DNA of 64,000 nt from Bufo bufo (GCF_905171765.1 NC_053389.1:747721146-747785145), one strand, 5' to 3'; counted from the first letter of the stretch, positions 12,103-24,330 are shown. Numbers and translations: made by a program. The notes: generated by a model not told the origin, from the sequence alone.

Positions 12103-12785
12103 ACCCATATGCAGAAATCTGGACTTACTTGCATGAAACCAACCAGGCTAGAAACCAACTAGAATAGTACCAGTGTAGTTGGCAGCTGACATACTCGTCA
12201 TCAGGAAACAGGCCAGGATTGGGGCAGGCAGAGTTTGTGCATATCAGTAAAATAAATCCTAGGTCAGGGCAGGCAGCCGAGGATCAGAGTCGGAAAACAG
12301 GCAGAGTCCATAAACAGGTAAACAGACAGAAAAGCACACCTTCACTAGGATACCTAAAGCTCAGGCAATAGGGTGGAACTAGCAGCCAAGTATGAATAGG
12401 AAACAAGGACCACAAGACATATGCAAACAATGAAAACATTAATAAATGCAAACTGAGTTTCTGCTATACTTAATATATATGAAAATTAGAAGCTTTTTGC
12501 GAATATTTTTGATAAAAATTGTGTTCATTGGTAGTAGATGGGTCCAACACACTTTTGATTAAAAAAAGTGCAGTAATGCATAATGCATGTATTCATGCTT
12601 TCAGTGTTTATATGTGTCTTTTTGCATAAAGCAGTGATGCTGCTACTTGTAGTCCTTGTTTGCTTTTGCAATTCAGCCTTCATAACTCAAACTCCCTTTT
12701 TATACATTTTTTGGAGGTGCTGGTCTAACTCTTTTTTGTCATATAATGCACACAAACTCAGGCACACAAACTTATTTTTTATCCA
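12103..12785. other. No gene seen
   Basis: AT-rich anonymous sequence. The 123-aa ORF from 12583 is Cys/Phe/Leu-rich, runs into the neighbouring MITE and has no recognisable domain, so it is not called. Confidence 0.5.
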
Positions 12786-13080
12786 CATCCAATCAGCATT
12801 TTTTGCAGGTCTGATGCGGACCTATTCACTTCAAGGGAGCCGCAAAAGATGCGGACAGCACACCATGTGCTGTCCGCATCTGTATGTCTGTTCCATGGCA
12901 TCTGCAAAAATATTGAACATGTCCTATTCTTGTCCATATTATGGACAAAGATAGGACTGTTCTATTATGGGCTGGACCTTTTGTTCTGCAAAATGCAGAA
13001 TGCACGTGGCTAGTATCCATGTTTTGTGGATCAGCAATCTGCAGAACGCAGAACAGGCAACAGTAGTGTGAATGAGCCGC
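12786..13080. mobile_element. MITE-like repeat
   Basis: Contains gatgcggac/gtccgcatc inverted motifs around 12813-12880 and the tgcagaa/ttctgca motifs common to the Harbinger-like MITEs here, ending near gtgaatgagccgc. Termini are not well defined. Confidence 0.4.
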
Positions 13081-13242
13081 AAATAATAGACCTGATCAAC
13101 GCCTTAGTCAGCTTGACAAAGATCAAGAGGGAAAGATTAACTATAGCTGTACCACTAGCCCTAATACACATAAGTTGCGTGGGACAACGCCAGAAACCAG
13201 CTGGGAAAGTGGAGCAGTAGTGAATACAGGCCACCAGTGTAA

Positions 13243-13576
13243 GGCCTCTTGCACACGAAAGTTTTTTTTTTTTCGTTCCGTTTTTTGCGTTCCGTATATG
13301 GACCATATACGGAACCATTCATTTCAATGGATTAAAAAAACAAAAACAGAAGGTACTCCGTATGTCTTCCGTTTCTATATTTCCGTTCCGTTCAAAGATA
13401 GATCATGTCTTATTATTGTCCGCATAACGGAGAAGGATAGTACTGTTCTATCAGGGGCCAGCTGTTCCGTTCCGCGAAAAACAGAATGCACAGGGACGTC
13501 ATCTGTATTTTTTGCCGATCCGTTTTTTGCAGACAGCAAAATACTGAAAAATCCATACGGCCGTGTGGAAGAGGCC
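13243..13576. mobile_element. PIF/Harbinger-type MITE
   Basis: 334 bases bounded by ggcctcttgcacacg and cgtgtggaagaggcc, imperfect inverted repeats, with TAA immediately outside both ends (13240-13242 and 13577-13579). A 3-bp TWA target duplication is characteristic of PIF/Harbinger elements. The interior carries gttccg/cggaac and repeated ccgttttttgc motifs and no ORF. Confidence 0.75.
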
Positions 13577-15032
13577 TAACAATGAGCAGAGGTTTAAATA
13601 AATAAAATGAAAGTCATACTGAAGCTTTTCCCACAAAACCATATACGAACCACCTCAGCTCCTTCTGCTCCTGTTTTGTAGCCCACAATTTGCTGAACAA
13701 TCTTGGATTAGTAACTGATGAATGCCAAATTAGCAGATTGTTTCTGGTATAATGGTATATCCTCTACAAAATGGTACATATGGTGTTATATCATGTCGCG
13801 ATTGTGTGTAATTTAGTTTATGAATAGGTTCTCTTTAATATAGGTTATGAGGACCTCCGTCGTAGTTTCTGCTAGACTTGACAGGAAAAATAGCACTAAG
13901 TGTAGCAGTGGTGTCCGAATCATTAGCACCATGTTGGAACCCATAAGACCCAATTGTAAGTCAATGAAGTCTGCTAGATGACAATAATATCTGTTGATTG
14001 TCAGTCGTGTTCTTCAAGATAAGGACCCAGCACTGTGTTGCTGTTTCAGATACGAGCACAAACGTGAATGAAGCTTAAGTATTTTAAATACAATGCTATT
14101 AAAAAACTTGCGCTAATTCTAAATTTATCAAATATTTTTAGTCTGCTGAAAATATGTGACAAATTAAGGGTATCACGTTCTTACCCCGTCCGCGCTCCCT
14201 GGCGGGATGCTCCCATATGTGCTCTGCGCTGGCGTTCCCACGCTAGTTAACGGGGCCTATTCAAGCAGACATCTGCTGGCCACAGTCGCCTGTGATATGG
14301 TCTTTTGCTATACTATCATTTTCCATTTGATTTACCTTTGGATTCTGGATTTTGGATTGCCTGCGACCGCCCCTCTGTCTGGCATTTTGCTCCTGATGCT
14401 TCCTCCTGGTTCTGACCAGTGCTGGTATATTGACTCTGCATTTGCCTGGTGTTTCTGTACTGACGTTATCTCTCTGATTGGACCTTAGCTTGTTTTTAAT
14501 TGTGCTCTTGCTTTCTGATTTTGTCTGTACTTGGTCTGTGCGGCTCTGACCTAGATCTAGTTGTCTATTTATTTTTCCTCCCCTTAGGGCATATGGACTT
14601 AGTCAAGCCAGGAACTGTTGTCCAGTTGGGGGCTGCAGATTATGGGTGATTATCCAAGTAGGTAGGGACAGTGGAGGGTTTGGAGACATAGGTGGTGCAC
14701 TGTTCCTTACTAGTGAAAGCTACAATGGCAGGCTAAAAGAAAAAAAGGGCTTTCTAGGCTAATAATGTTCAGGTCAACAGTCGGTACTGGAGTGTATGGA
14801 GGCTCGGATCCTGTAGTTATGCTATTTTGTAGGAACAACACCCTTATACATGTGGTCAGACGATGTTCAGATACTCAATCCTAGGTGCCATCCAGATGAG
14901 CATGCTAAATAAATGAGATGTAATCCAAGAGGATGAAGACAAACATGCAATCAGTGCACTCCTCCACACAAGTCATTTTCTCATTGATTTGATAAAGGGG
15001 CACAAAGAACTAGTACTGTTTATTTTTTTAAA
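13577..15032. other. Anonymous DNA, possible old repeat at 14165-14500
   Basis: No gene, RNA or TIR is evident. The segment from about 14165 has the GC-rich start and T/C-rich run (ctctgtctggcattttgctc) often seen in old retroelement tails, but no termini or duplications are identifiable. Confidence 0.4.
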
Positions 15033-15282
15033 TGTGTTGTTCAACCCTTTACAAGTAATGACTGATCCCCAGGATAGTGTGAATATCTAATTGATGGGGT
15101 CCAACACCCTGTAGTTACACCTTTTAGTTACTCTACTGTAAGTAACTCTGGTCGAGTTCTGGTGCTGGAGCTACTGCTGTATAACTTATCTAAGGAGGTG
15201 TAGGGTGTTGTATCCCAACCGATCACATTGCAATAGCTTATCCTGGGGATAAGCCATCGCTTGTAAAGTGTTGGACAACCCA
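15033..15282. mobile_element. Short TIR element (MITE)
   Basis: Starts gtgttgttcaaccctttaca and ends ttgtaaagtgttggacaacc, imperfect inverted repeats of about 25 bases. Internal gatccccaggata/tatcctggggat is a second inverted pair. No ORF. Superfamily not assigned because target duplications are unclear. Confidence 0.65.
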
Positions 15283-15495
15283 TATAAGGGTACAATTTAT
15301 TTTACAGAATTGAAAAGGAATGGGGAAAATGGCAAAACAACCCCCACATGCAATTTCTGACATTTTGTTTCCTTTTGTACAGAGTTGTAGCTCTGTTTCT
15401 TACTTTATCCTCAGCAATGACTCAATTTGCTGCTCCAGCCTTGGATCCCAATACCCTAGTTGGTTTAGAACCTGATAACCAGCATCTTGACTAGA

Positions 15496-15618
15496 AACGA
15501 TGAAAAGAGGGCAGCACTCCGGTCTTGTGATGAAAATAAGGTGGAATTTATTACACCCAAAAGCAATGCAGCATTTCAGCTCTCTCAATGGAGCCTTTGT
15601 CAAGCTGAGTAGCTGAGT
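15496..15618 (-). mobile_element. Truncated Penelope-like insertion with 15-bp target duplication
   Basis: A 123-base insertion flanked by direct copies of agcatcttgactaga (15481-15495 and 15619-15633). On the minus strand it holds a degenerate hammerhead-like core (TTGACAA, a GGCTC-type stem, GAAA) and a short AATAAATTCC tail. This matches the layout of the fragment at 9431-9675. The right-hand duplication overlaps the first bases of the hAT terminus at 15630, so the insertion landed on the hAT end. Confidence 0.65.
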
Positions 15619-15629
15619 AGCATCTTGAC

Positions 15630-15725
15630 TAGAGATAAGCGAAACAAAGCTGACAAAGTGGAATTCAATTCGAATTTCAGGAAAAATTTGATTTGCAACG
15701 AATGTGAATTTATTCACGCTTCATG
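15630..15725 (+). mobile_element. hAT left terminus (copy 3, plus strand)
   Basis: tagagataagcgaaac begins a terminal segment matching, in reverse complement, the right end at 61318 (tagaaatgagcg, then the shared block gtggaattc...ggaaaaatttgat). It starts a plus-strand hAT element that runs through a promoter, a minisatellite and a transposase to at least 19950. The opposite end is not found. Confidence 0.7.
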
Positions 15726-15872
15726 GTAATGAATTGCAATTTTTCCTAAAATAGAGGTGAAAATGGCGGCTACACGTATAAGGAGATGGGGCAAGGAACT
15801 GTGGGAAGGCGGGATGACCCATAATGCCATGCCTGCAGCCAATCATTAGCCAGCCCTGTGATGTCACAGCCC

Positions 15873-15880
15873 TATAAATA
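15873..15880 (+). promoter_or_regulatory. TATA box of hAT copy 3
   Basis: TATAAATA follows gtgatgtcacagccc and precedes cggcggccatctt. The same block, same spacing and opposite orientation, occurs at 60298-60305 in another hAT copy. Conservation between two copies supports a promoter for the transposase transcript. Confidence 0.6.
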
Positions 15881-16199
15881 CGGCGGCCATCTTATATTCA
15901 GACATTTTTCAGCATTCTGAGTGCATGAACAGACGTGAGAAGGCGCTAGGGACAGCAATCGGAAAAACCTCATTGTGAAAAAACAAAACAAAAAAAAAAG
16001 ATTTACAAGTGCAGAGAAAGGATAGGGAGAAATCAATTCACAGCATCTTAGCGCAGGGAGAGATGTCAGAAGGCGCTAGGGAGAGGGCCAGAAAAGCGAT
16101 TTACAAATGCAGGGAAAGATTTTTTGGGGATCCAAATAGCCATTATACAACTCTGTCATTCCAGCAATTTGTTCTTGTTAAAAAGGTGCAAGTGCTATG

Positions 16200-17480
16200 T
16201 TGAAAAGCCTTTAGTGGCCTATTTCAGTACAAAAATAAAAATATATACGCATTTCACTGTTTCAGTTATTTGTGGCGAAAGCGTTTAGTGGCTTATTTCA
16301 GTACAAAAATTAAAAATATATTCTCAGTTCACTTCTGCAGTTATATGTGTTGAAAGCATTTAGTGGCCTATTTCAGAACAGAAAGAAAAATATATATGCA
16401 CTTCATTGTCGCAGTTAATTGTGGTGAAATCATTTAGTGGCCTATTTCATTACATAAAGAAAAATACCTACACACTTCACTGTTGCTGTTATTTGTGGTG
16501 AATGCATTTAGTGGCCTATTTCAGTACAAAAATAAAAATATATATGCACTTCCCTGTTGAAGTTATTTGTGGTCAAAGCGTTTAGTGGCCTATTTCAGTA
16601 CAAAAAGAAAAATATATTATCAGTTCACTTCTGCATTTATATGTGTTGAAAGCATTTAGTGGCCTATGTCCGTACAAAAATATAAATATATTCTCAGTTC
16701 ACTTCTGCAGGCAGTTATATGTGTTGAAACTATTTCAGTGCAAACATATAAATATATTCTCTGTTCAGTTCTGCAGTTATATGTGTTGAAAGCGTTAAAT
16801 GGCCTATTTCAGTACAAAAATAAAAATGTATACGCACTTCACTGTTGCAGCTATTTGTGACAAAAGCGTTTAGTGGCCTATTTCCCTACATAAAGAAGAA
16901 TATATACGCACTTCAATGTTGCTGTTATTTGTGGTGAAAGCTTTTAGTGGCCTATTTCAGTACAAAAAGAAAAATATATTATCGGTTTACTTCTGCAGTT
17001 ATATGTGTTGAAAGTGTTTAGTGGCTTAATTCAGTACAAAAATATAAATATATTCTCAGTTCATTTCTGCACTTATATGTGTTTAAAGCATTTAGTGGCC
17101 TATTTCAGTACAGAAAGAAAAATATATATGCGCTTCATTATTGCAGTTATTCGTGGTGAAAGTGTTTAGTGGCCTATTTCAGTACATAAAATATATAAGC
17201 ACTTCACTGTTGCTGTTATTTGTGGTGAATGCGTTTAGTGGCCTATTTCAGTACAAAAAGAAAAATATATACGCACCACACTGTTGCAGTTATTTGTGGT
17301 CAAAGTGTTTAGTGGCCTATTTCAGTACAAAAATAACAATATATTATATGTTCACTTCTGCAGATATATGTGTTGAAAGTGTTTAGTGGCATATTTCAGT
17401 ACAAAAATATAAATATGTTCTCAGTTCACTTCTGCAGTTATATGTGTAGAAAGTGTTTAGTGGCCTATTTCAGTACAAGA
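16200..17480. repeat. Tandem array, about 74-bp unit, about 17 copies
   Basis: tttagtggcctatttcagtac recurs every 70-79 bases, alternating with AT-rich segments. It lies between the hAT promoter and the transposase. Copies are moderately diverged, so it is older than the 295-bp array. ORFs inside it are repeat artefacts. Confidence 0.9.
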
Positions 17481-17484
17481 ATAA

Positions 17485-18240
17485 AAATAGAGTTAAGAAC
17501 AAAGGAATTGTGGGTGGGCACTCAAACTATGGACTAGGCAGAAAGGAATTTATTATGAGGTCAATAAAATATAAAATATAAAATATTACAATAAAATACA
17601 AACATAAACAGTCCTAGTATTGATGGGTAAATAGCATGTATATTACATATAAAATCCTAGTATGCTAGGCAATGCAAAATGTATATCGAGACCTGCAACA
17701 TGTACAATCCTAAAGTTGCAGGCAATGCAGATCGCAATGTGTGTACTAAGACCTGCAACAGTATAGCAATATGACTGAAACTTGCAGCAATGTGAAGATT
17801 AAGTTGCTTGAGACATGCAAACGGTCAGTGAGGACCAGTCTTAGTGAATGCTAAGACCTGCAACAGTATAGCAATGGGACTGAAACTTGCAGCAATGTGA
17901 AGATTAAGTTGCTTGAGACATGCAAACGGTCAGTGAGGACCAGTCTTAGTGAATGCTATCACAAAGTCTCTAGTCATAGAGTTCAGCAGTGGTAAATTAT
18001 GACCCAATGTCTCTGGTAGTATGTTCAAGGCTAAACAGCCATCAAAGGAATTCCTTCTGGATGAAATCCCGTATGGATCAAATAGTCAGCCTATATGTAA
18101 GTAGATATAAGAGGGAGTGGAACAACTTACGTACCAATATCTTCCTGTGCGGCGTCCCGCATCAACGGTGCCTGTCGGTGTCTGCCAAAGTGCATGGCAG
18201 TGATGACGTGTGGAGCTATAACTATGGTTAGGGACTGTAC
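17485..18240. other. Unclassified insertion in hAT copy 3, with 105-bp duplication
   Basis: Unlike its flanks, this block has no similarity to the other hAT copies. It contains a tandem duplication of 105 bases (17746-17850 and 17851-17955) with only a few differences. It ends near where hAT coding similarity starts (cagcccactgggtgaatgtgg). No ORF, LTR or TIR recognised. Confidence 0.45.
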
Positions 18241-18244
18241 ATGT

Positions 18245-19950
18245 CCTTTACAGCCCACTGGGTGAATGTGGTTCCTGCACAGCCACACCAGTAACTTGGC
18301 CAGGTCACGTGGCTTCCGCCTCCACATTGTCATCCCGTTGGTTCTGCAACAATGTCCGCCTCTGCCTCCTTATCCTCAACCATGTCGTCAGCCTCCACTG
18401 CAGGGACAAGTCACAGTGCCCCTCCAGCATACCACATGTGCAGGGCACGGCGGTGTCATGCTGTTTTGCACCTTGTTTCCCTAGGCGAACAGACTCACAC
18501 AGGGGAGGAATTTCTCGGAGTCCTTCGTCAAGAAAAAAAATCCTGGCTTTCTCACCGACAACTCAAAATCAGAACCATGGTGACTGACAATGGGAAGAAC
18601 ATTGTGTCAGCACTGTGTCAAGGAAGGCTGAGCAATGAGCCCTTCATGGCAAATATGTTCAATCTGGTTGTCAAGCGGTTTCTGAAGTCTTCCACCCATC
18701 TGCAAGATATCCTAAAAAAGAGCAGGAAACTTTGCATGCACTTCAACGATTTCTTGATGATGCAAACGGATAGGAGTACTCCCCAGTGTAACTTCGATGT
18801 CAGCCAGTAGCAGCTCATGCGTGACACCTGCCTTTTGCTCAGGCCCTTTGAGGACGCCACGTTATTTGTCAGTCGCCAGGACTACGGGATGAACAACGTC
18901 ATTCCACTGCTTCATATCCTGGAACAGATGGTGGTAACAATGGCTGGTAAGGGGAGTGGCACCTAGATCTCATGGCCATATGAGCCCTGTGGGGGCTGAA
19001 CTGGAAGAGGAGGAGGAGGGGGAGGACGACATTGGAGAACAGGAAATGTGTAGCGAAATGGGTGGTTTTTCAACTAAAGTGACAGGAGAGGAGGAGCAGG
19101 AGCAGCCAGAGTAGGGCAATGAGGAAGACGAGACAGAGGACCCAGACACACCGTGGCAGTAGGCAGTGGAGATGAAGGCAGGGAGTCCCTCCGACTCACA
19201 TGCACAAATGGCTCGATGCATTCTCACTTGCTTGTGTAGTGACAGCCGAATTGTCACCATTCGTTAGAGGGATGACTTCTGGCTCTGCACCTTGTTGGAC
19301 CCTCACTAACGGTCCAGAATGGGGGGCATTTTACACCCACTGAGAGGAAGAACAAACTGAACTACTACAGAGACATCCTATGTAGTCAGTTGGCCGCTGC
19401 CTATCTGCACCATCATCCATCCTCTCGCAGGTCTGACCGGGGGGGCTCTCTGCTCTCACGTTCCACTGCCATGGCTGCTGGGGAGGGGTGGGGTGGCAGG
19501 AGTAGTACCAGCTTCATCAGCAGCAGCCTGAGTGTACAGTCGCTGATGAGTAGCTTTCTTCACCTGCATAGTAAAGAAACAACTCACCAGCAGCAGCAAG
19601 TACATCTGGAGCAGGACCTAAACCATCAGGTAGTGACATACTTGGACAGAACCCTGCCAACGCACATTGAAGATCTGCTGGACTATTGGGCAGCCAAACT
19701 GGATTTGTGGCCGCAACTAGCAGAGTTTGCCCTGCAAAAGCTGTCCTGCCCGGCCAGTAATGTGGTATCAGAGCAGGTGTTTAGTGCGGTGGGGCCATAG
19801 TTACCCCAAGAAGAACTCGCCTGTCCACACAAAATTTGGAGAGACTGACTTTTGTGAAGATGAATCAGGCGTGGATCAGCCAGGATTTCCACCCACCAAT
19901 GCCTGATACATCTGATTATATCATCCATGCAGCCTCACCCAAACCTTGAA
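18245..19950 (+). pseudogene. hAT-family transposase (copy 3), decayed
   Basis: Starts in the core (the cagcccactgggtgaatgtgg block corresponds to the ITAHWVN block of copy 2). The frame at 18352-18810 then reads MVTDNGKNIVSAL and FNLVVKRFLKSSTHLQDIL. The end at 19390-19800 reads LQKLSCPASNVVSEQVFSAVG, the hAT dimerisation block, followed by a stop at 19798-19800. Further similarity to the conserved tail (RLSTQNLERLTFVKMNQA-like) continues in another frame to about 19880. Interior stops and frame changes (for example the stop at 18808-18810) show it is dead. The N-terminal BED finger is missing, probably displaced by the insertion at 17485-18240. Its closest relative in the window is the fragment at 56230-56930. 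Confidence 0.8.
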
Positions 19951-20029
19951 AAAAGAGACCGGTTTCTTCTGGCTACCTGCCTCAGCTACTACTCTGATGC
20001 TGCCACCCGCCTGATACCACACATCTGAT

Positions 20030-21414
20030 GCCAAGTGCTCCTTCTTTCTGGTATTGCCACCCACCGCCCCACTCTGTTACCAGGTCACTTTGTGGTCTCC
20101 TGATGCTGCTGCTGCCATCTTCACACTATGTCACCTACACACTCTGTGGAATCCTGATGCTGCAGCTGCCATATCCACACTGTGTCACATTGCCACTCTG
20201 TGGTATCCTGCTGCTGCTGCCATCTCCACATTATGTCACCTTGCCACTCCGTGGTATCCTGATGCTGCTGTCATATCCACATTATGTCACCTTGCCACTC
20301 TGGTATCCTGCTGCTGCTGCCGCCATCTCCACACTATGTCACCTTGCCACTCTTTGGTATACTGATGCTGCTGCTGCCATCTCCACACTATGTCACCTTG
20401 CCACTCTGTGGGATCCTGATGCTGCTGTTGTCATCTCCACACTACAGTATGTCACTTTGCCACTCTGTGGTATCTTCATGATGCTGCTACTGCTGCCGCC
20501 ACCTCCAGACTCTGTCATTGTGAGCACTTGGTGGCTTTTTCCTGATGCTGCCAACTCCAGACTGTGTCATTGAGCCACTCGGTGGCCTCCTTATACTGCT
20601 GCCAACTCCATACTCTGTCAATGTAACACTCAGTGGCCTTCTCCTGATGTTGCCAACTCCAGACTCTGTCATTGTGCCACTCAGAGGCCTTCTCCTGATG
20701 CTGCTGCTGCCGCCACCTCCAGACTCTGTCATTATGCCACTCCGTGGCCTCCTCATACTGCTGCCAACTCCAGACTGTGTCATTGTGCCACTCGGTGGCA
20801 TTCACCTGATGCTGCCAACTCCAGACTCTGTCATTGTGCCACTCTGTGGCCTACTCATACTACTGCCACCTTCAGACTCTGTCATTGTACCACTCAGTGG
20901 CCTTCTGGTGATGCTGCCAACTCCAGACTCTGTCATTGTGCCACTCTGTGGCCTACTCATACTACTGCCACCTTCAGACTCTGTCATTGTACCACTCAGT
21001 GGCCTTCTGCTGATGCTGCCAACTCCAGACTCTGTCATTGTGACACTCTGTGGCCTCCTCATACAGCTGCCAACTTCAGACTCTGTCATTGTGACACTCG
21101 GTGGCCTTCTCCTGATGCTGCTGCTGCCACCTCCAGACTCTGTCATTGTGCCACTCCTGGGCCTCCTCATACTACTGCCAACTCTAGACTGTGTCATTGT
21201 GCCACTCAGCGGCCTTCTCCTGATGCTGCCAACTCCAGACTCTGTAATTTTGCCACTCGGTGGCCTCCTCATACTGCTGTCATGTCCAGACTCTGTCATT
21301 GTGCCACTCGGTGGCCTTCTCCCGATTCTGCTGCTGCCACCACCTCCAGACCCTGTCATTGTGCCTCTTGGTGGCCTCCTCATACTACTGCCTCCTCCAG
21401 ACTCTGTCATTGTG
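20030..21414. repeat. Minisatellite, about 60-bp unit, two sub-blocks
   Basis: Repeats of the type gactctgtcattgtgccact plus ctgatgctgctgc. The left block (20080-20480) uses ccatctccacactatgtcac; the right block (20480-21414) uses ccaactccagactctgtc. Unit length is mostly a multiple of three, so a 293-aa frame on the plus strand (20545-21426) and a 202-aa frame on the minus strand stay open. Both consist only of repeat and are not called as genes. It lies 3' of the hAT transposase. Confidence 0.9.
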
Positions 21415-21949
21415 TGTCATGGATGAGATTTGCAGACAGATAGCTGGAACTTATAAATAAACGAGCGACTGGCTTGATCCCAAACTAAGGCGCTATTAGG
21501 TGAGCCCTATAAAACCCTAAGAGCTCTCCCTGACTGCTATGCACATACAAGGGTCTTGATGGTAGACGATTGCATGCCCACGTACCTAAGCCTGTGTGAC
21601 ACCTGAAAACCCTATAATAGTGAGGGGACACGACCACCGGCTCCCTGCACTTAATACGGAGGGAGTCAGGGTCACCTAGAATCAAGCCAGCAAGCAAACA
21701 CAATAAAGTAAAGGACTTATCTGAGCAAACAGCGGACGCAGCCTCCAGCAGTGAACACTTCATCCAGGAAGTAGTATAAACCACAAAGTGAGGCAGTATG
21801 GGAAGGAATATAAAGGAAGACAATTATGTCTAAATAAGTGACACCTGGCAGAAGGAAAGGAGATGAGAAAGTGAAACCAAAACAAAGAACATCATACAAG
21901 ACGTAGAGAAGAACTTCTGCCAGACCTTCTCACAGAAGTGGCGGTGACA
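21415..21949 (-). mobile_element. 3' LTR of Gypsy chromovirus
   Basis: On the plus strand it runs from tgtcatgg to ggtgaca, giving TGTCA...TGACA termini over 535 bases. On the minus strand it lies directly after a polypurine tract (21950-21965). The left edge cuts straight into the minisatellite, so the Gypsy element inserted into that array. No target duplication can be checked because the element's other end is missing. Confidence 0.7.
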
Positions 21950-21965
21950 GTACCCCTCCCTCTAC
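21950..21965 (-). promoter_or_regulatory. Polypurine tract of Gypsy element
   Basis: The minus strand reads GTAGAGGGAGGGGTAC immediately before the LTR start TGTCACCGCC. This is the plus-strand DNA priming site for reverse transcription in LTR retrotransposons. Confidence 0.7.
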
Positions 21966-21969
21966 GGGT

Positions 21970-23838
21970 GGACTCCAGACACTCAGAGCCCACCTTCTCA
22001 GGATGAGACCTATGGAAAGCCCTGATGAGACGAGTGGCCTTAATGTCCGCCACTGGGACCCACATCCTCTCCTCAGGACCATAACCCTCCCAATGAACGA
22101 GGTACTGGAGAGAACCGCGGATAATGCGAGAATCCACAATCATAGAGACCTGAAATTCAAGATTACCATCAACAATAAGGAGGAGGCAAAGAGGAGGGTA
22201 CAGTGGGTTGGACATAAGGTTTTAATAGGGACTTGTGAAAAACATTATGGATCTTCCAAGTCTGAGGAAGTTCAAGACGGAAGGCAATGGGATTGATGAT
22301 GGACAAGATCTTGTAAGGCCCAATAAACTTAGGACCCAACTTCCAGGAGTGAACCTTCAGTTTGATATTCTTTGTGGACAACCACACCAGATCACCCATA
22401 TTCAGGTCCGGACCAGGCACACATCTCTTATCCGCCACATGCTTATATCTCTCACTCATCCTCTTCAGATTACCCTGAATCTTTTGCCAAATAAATGACA
22501 AAGACGAGGAAAATCTTTCCTCATCAGGTAAATCAGAAGACCCCTCACCAGAGAATGTCCCAAACTGCGGATGAAACCCATATGCACTAAAAAATGGTGA
22601 CTTATCAGAGGACTCCTGGCGACGGTTATTTAAAGCAAACTCAGCAAGGGACAAAAAAGAATACCAATCCTCCTGATTCTCCACCACAAAACAGCGCAAA
22701 TATGTCTCCAGATTCTGATTGACACGTTCGGTCTGACCATTCGACTGCGGGTGTAAAGCAGAAGAGAATGACAACCGAACCCCCAAGCGAGAACAGAAGG
22801 CCTTCCAGAATCTTGAAAAAATTGCATGCCCCTATCAGAAACGATGTCTGAAGGGATGCCATGCAATTTAACAATATGATCAACAAAACGCTTGCGCCAG
22901 CGTCTTAGCATTGGGTAACCCAGGAAAGGTATTGAAATGTGCCATTTTGCTAAAACCACTACCAACAGAATCACAGTCTTCCCCGAGGAACGAGGAAGGT
23001 CCGTAATGAAGTCCATGGACAGATGCGTCCAAGGACGGGAAGGAATGGGTAACGGGAGGAGAGAACCCGATGGCCGTGAATGAGGGACCTTGGCACGAGC
23101 GCAGGTCTCGCAGGCTGCCACAAAACCCTCAACCGTCTTACGAAGAGCCGGCCACCAGAATCTCCGAGCAATGAGATCCACTGTGGCTCTATTCCCCGGA
23201 TGCCCAGCAAGGACAGTATCGTGGTGCTCCTTAAAAACCTTGTGTCGTAAAGCGAGAGGCACAAACACCCTCCCAGGAGGACAAAGATCAGAAGCCTCTG
23301 CCTGGGCTGCCTGAACCTCTGCCTCCAAATCAGGATAAAGAGCAGAGACGACCACCCCTTCAGCCAAAATGGGACCCGGGTCTTCAAAGTTCCCCCCTCC
23401 CGGAAAACAACGTGACAGGGCATCCGTCTTCACATTTTTAACCCCAGGGCGGAACGTAACCACAAAATGAAACCTAGAAAAGAACAAAGACCATCTGGCC
23501 TGTCTCGGGTTCAGGCGCTTGGCCGATTCCAAGTAGGCCAGATTCTTATGGTCGGTAAACACGGTAATAGGTTGTCTGGCTCCCTCCAACCAATGGAGCC
23601 ATTCCTCAAAAGCTAATTTGATGATCAACAACTCCCTATCTCCCACATCGTAATTTCTCTCTGCAGATGATAGTTTCCTTGAGAAAAAGGCACACGGTCA
23701 CCATTTGGCAGGAGAGGGACCCTGAGACAAGACTGCACCCACACCCACCTCAGAAGCATCCACCTCAACAATAAAAGGTAGACCAGGTTGTACCAAAATG
23801 GGAGCGGAAGCAAAACTCTCTTTAATAGTAGAAAAGGC
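21970..23838 (-). pseudogene. Ty3/Gypsy chromovirus pol: RT end, RNase H, integrase, chromodomain
   Basis: Read leftwards from 23838: the end of reverse transcriptase and RNase H ([22 protein letters not shown], then VFTDHKNLAYLESAKRLN), the integrase zinc region (HHDTVLAGHPG ... CETCARAK), the catalytic core (SMDFITDLP, SDRG, and HPQSNGQTERVNQ carrying the glutamate), then a chromodomain (LQYLVHWEGYGPEERMWVP). A C-terminal chromodomain defines chromoviruses and directs integration to chromatin marks. There is a stop in RNase H near 23698, a frame change near 22800 inside integrase and another before the chromodomain (about 22200). The gag, protease and most of RT are absent: at 23840 the sequence switches to a TTAA-type repeat. 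It is dead and 5'-truncated. Confidence 0.88.
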
Positions 23839-23839
23839 T

Positions 23840-24330
23840 TTAAAGAGGACCTTTCACTTGTAAAAACAATGTGAACTAAGTATGCTGACATGTAGAGCGA
23901 CGTTCTCCCGTTATGCCCTCCGGTACCTTTGCTCTCTAAGTTATAGTAGGCGGTGTCTGCCCTTGTCCTGTGGGCGTCTCCTTCTCCTAGGCTGCAGCGC
24001 TGGCCAAACGCAGCGCACAGCTCACAGCCTGGGAGGTTTTTTTCAAAACTTTGATTATCTCTCAAAGTGTGGCAGGTGCTGGAGACAATGAAATCTTGAA
24101 AGCCATGAATAAGAAGGTACTTTACTATCTAAATCCAGTTCACAGCCTTGGTGGTTCTAGGCCTTCTATGTTGTCTGTTCTCTTTTCCTCAGGGATTTCT
24201 TCTCAATTAAGTAACTCTCTGACAGCTTTTCAGTCTCAAGAGCAGTGTCTCCCTAAGAAGGCTTCCACCTGAGCCTGCTTTCTTCTCTCACACACAACTG
24301 TAGCTTTTTTCAACTAACACTTACTAACCA
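23840..24330. mobile_element. Partial TTAA-type (T2/Kolobok-like) repeat
   Basis: Begins ttaaagaggacctttcac, nearly the same terminus as the complete MITE at 29954-30583 (ttaaagaggacatttcac). The interior shares the tctcctaggctgcagcgctggcc type block. No right terminus is found before about 24330. It terminates the Gypsy homology. Confidence 0.5.

Noticed and set aside
12583..12954. 123-codon ORF
   Set aside because: Crosses into a MITE and has no domain or conserved start.
20545..21426. 293-codon ORF on the plus strand
   Set aside because: Consists entirely of minisatellite units and is also open on the opposite strand; no start context or non-repeat domain.
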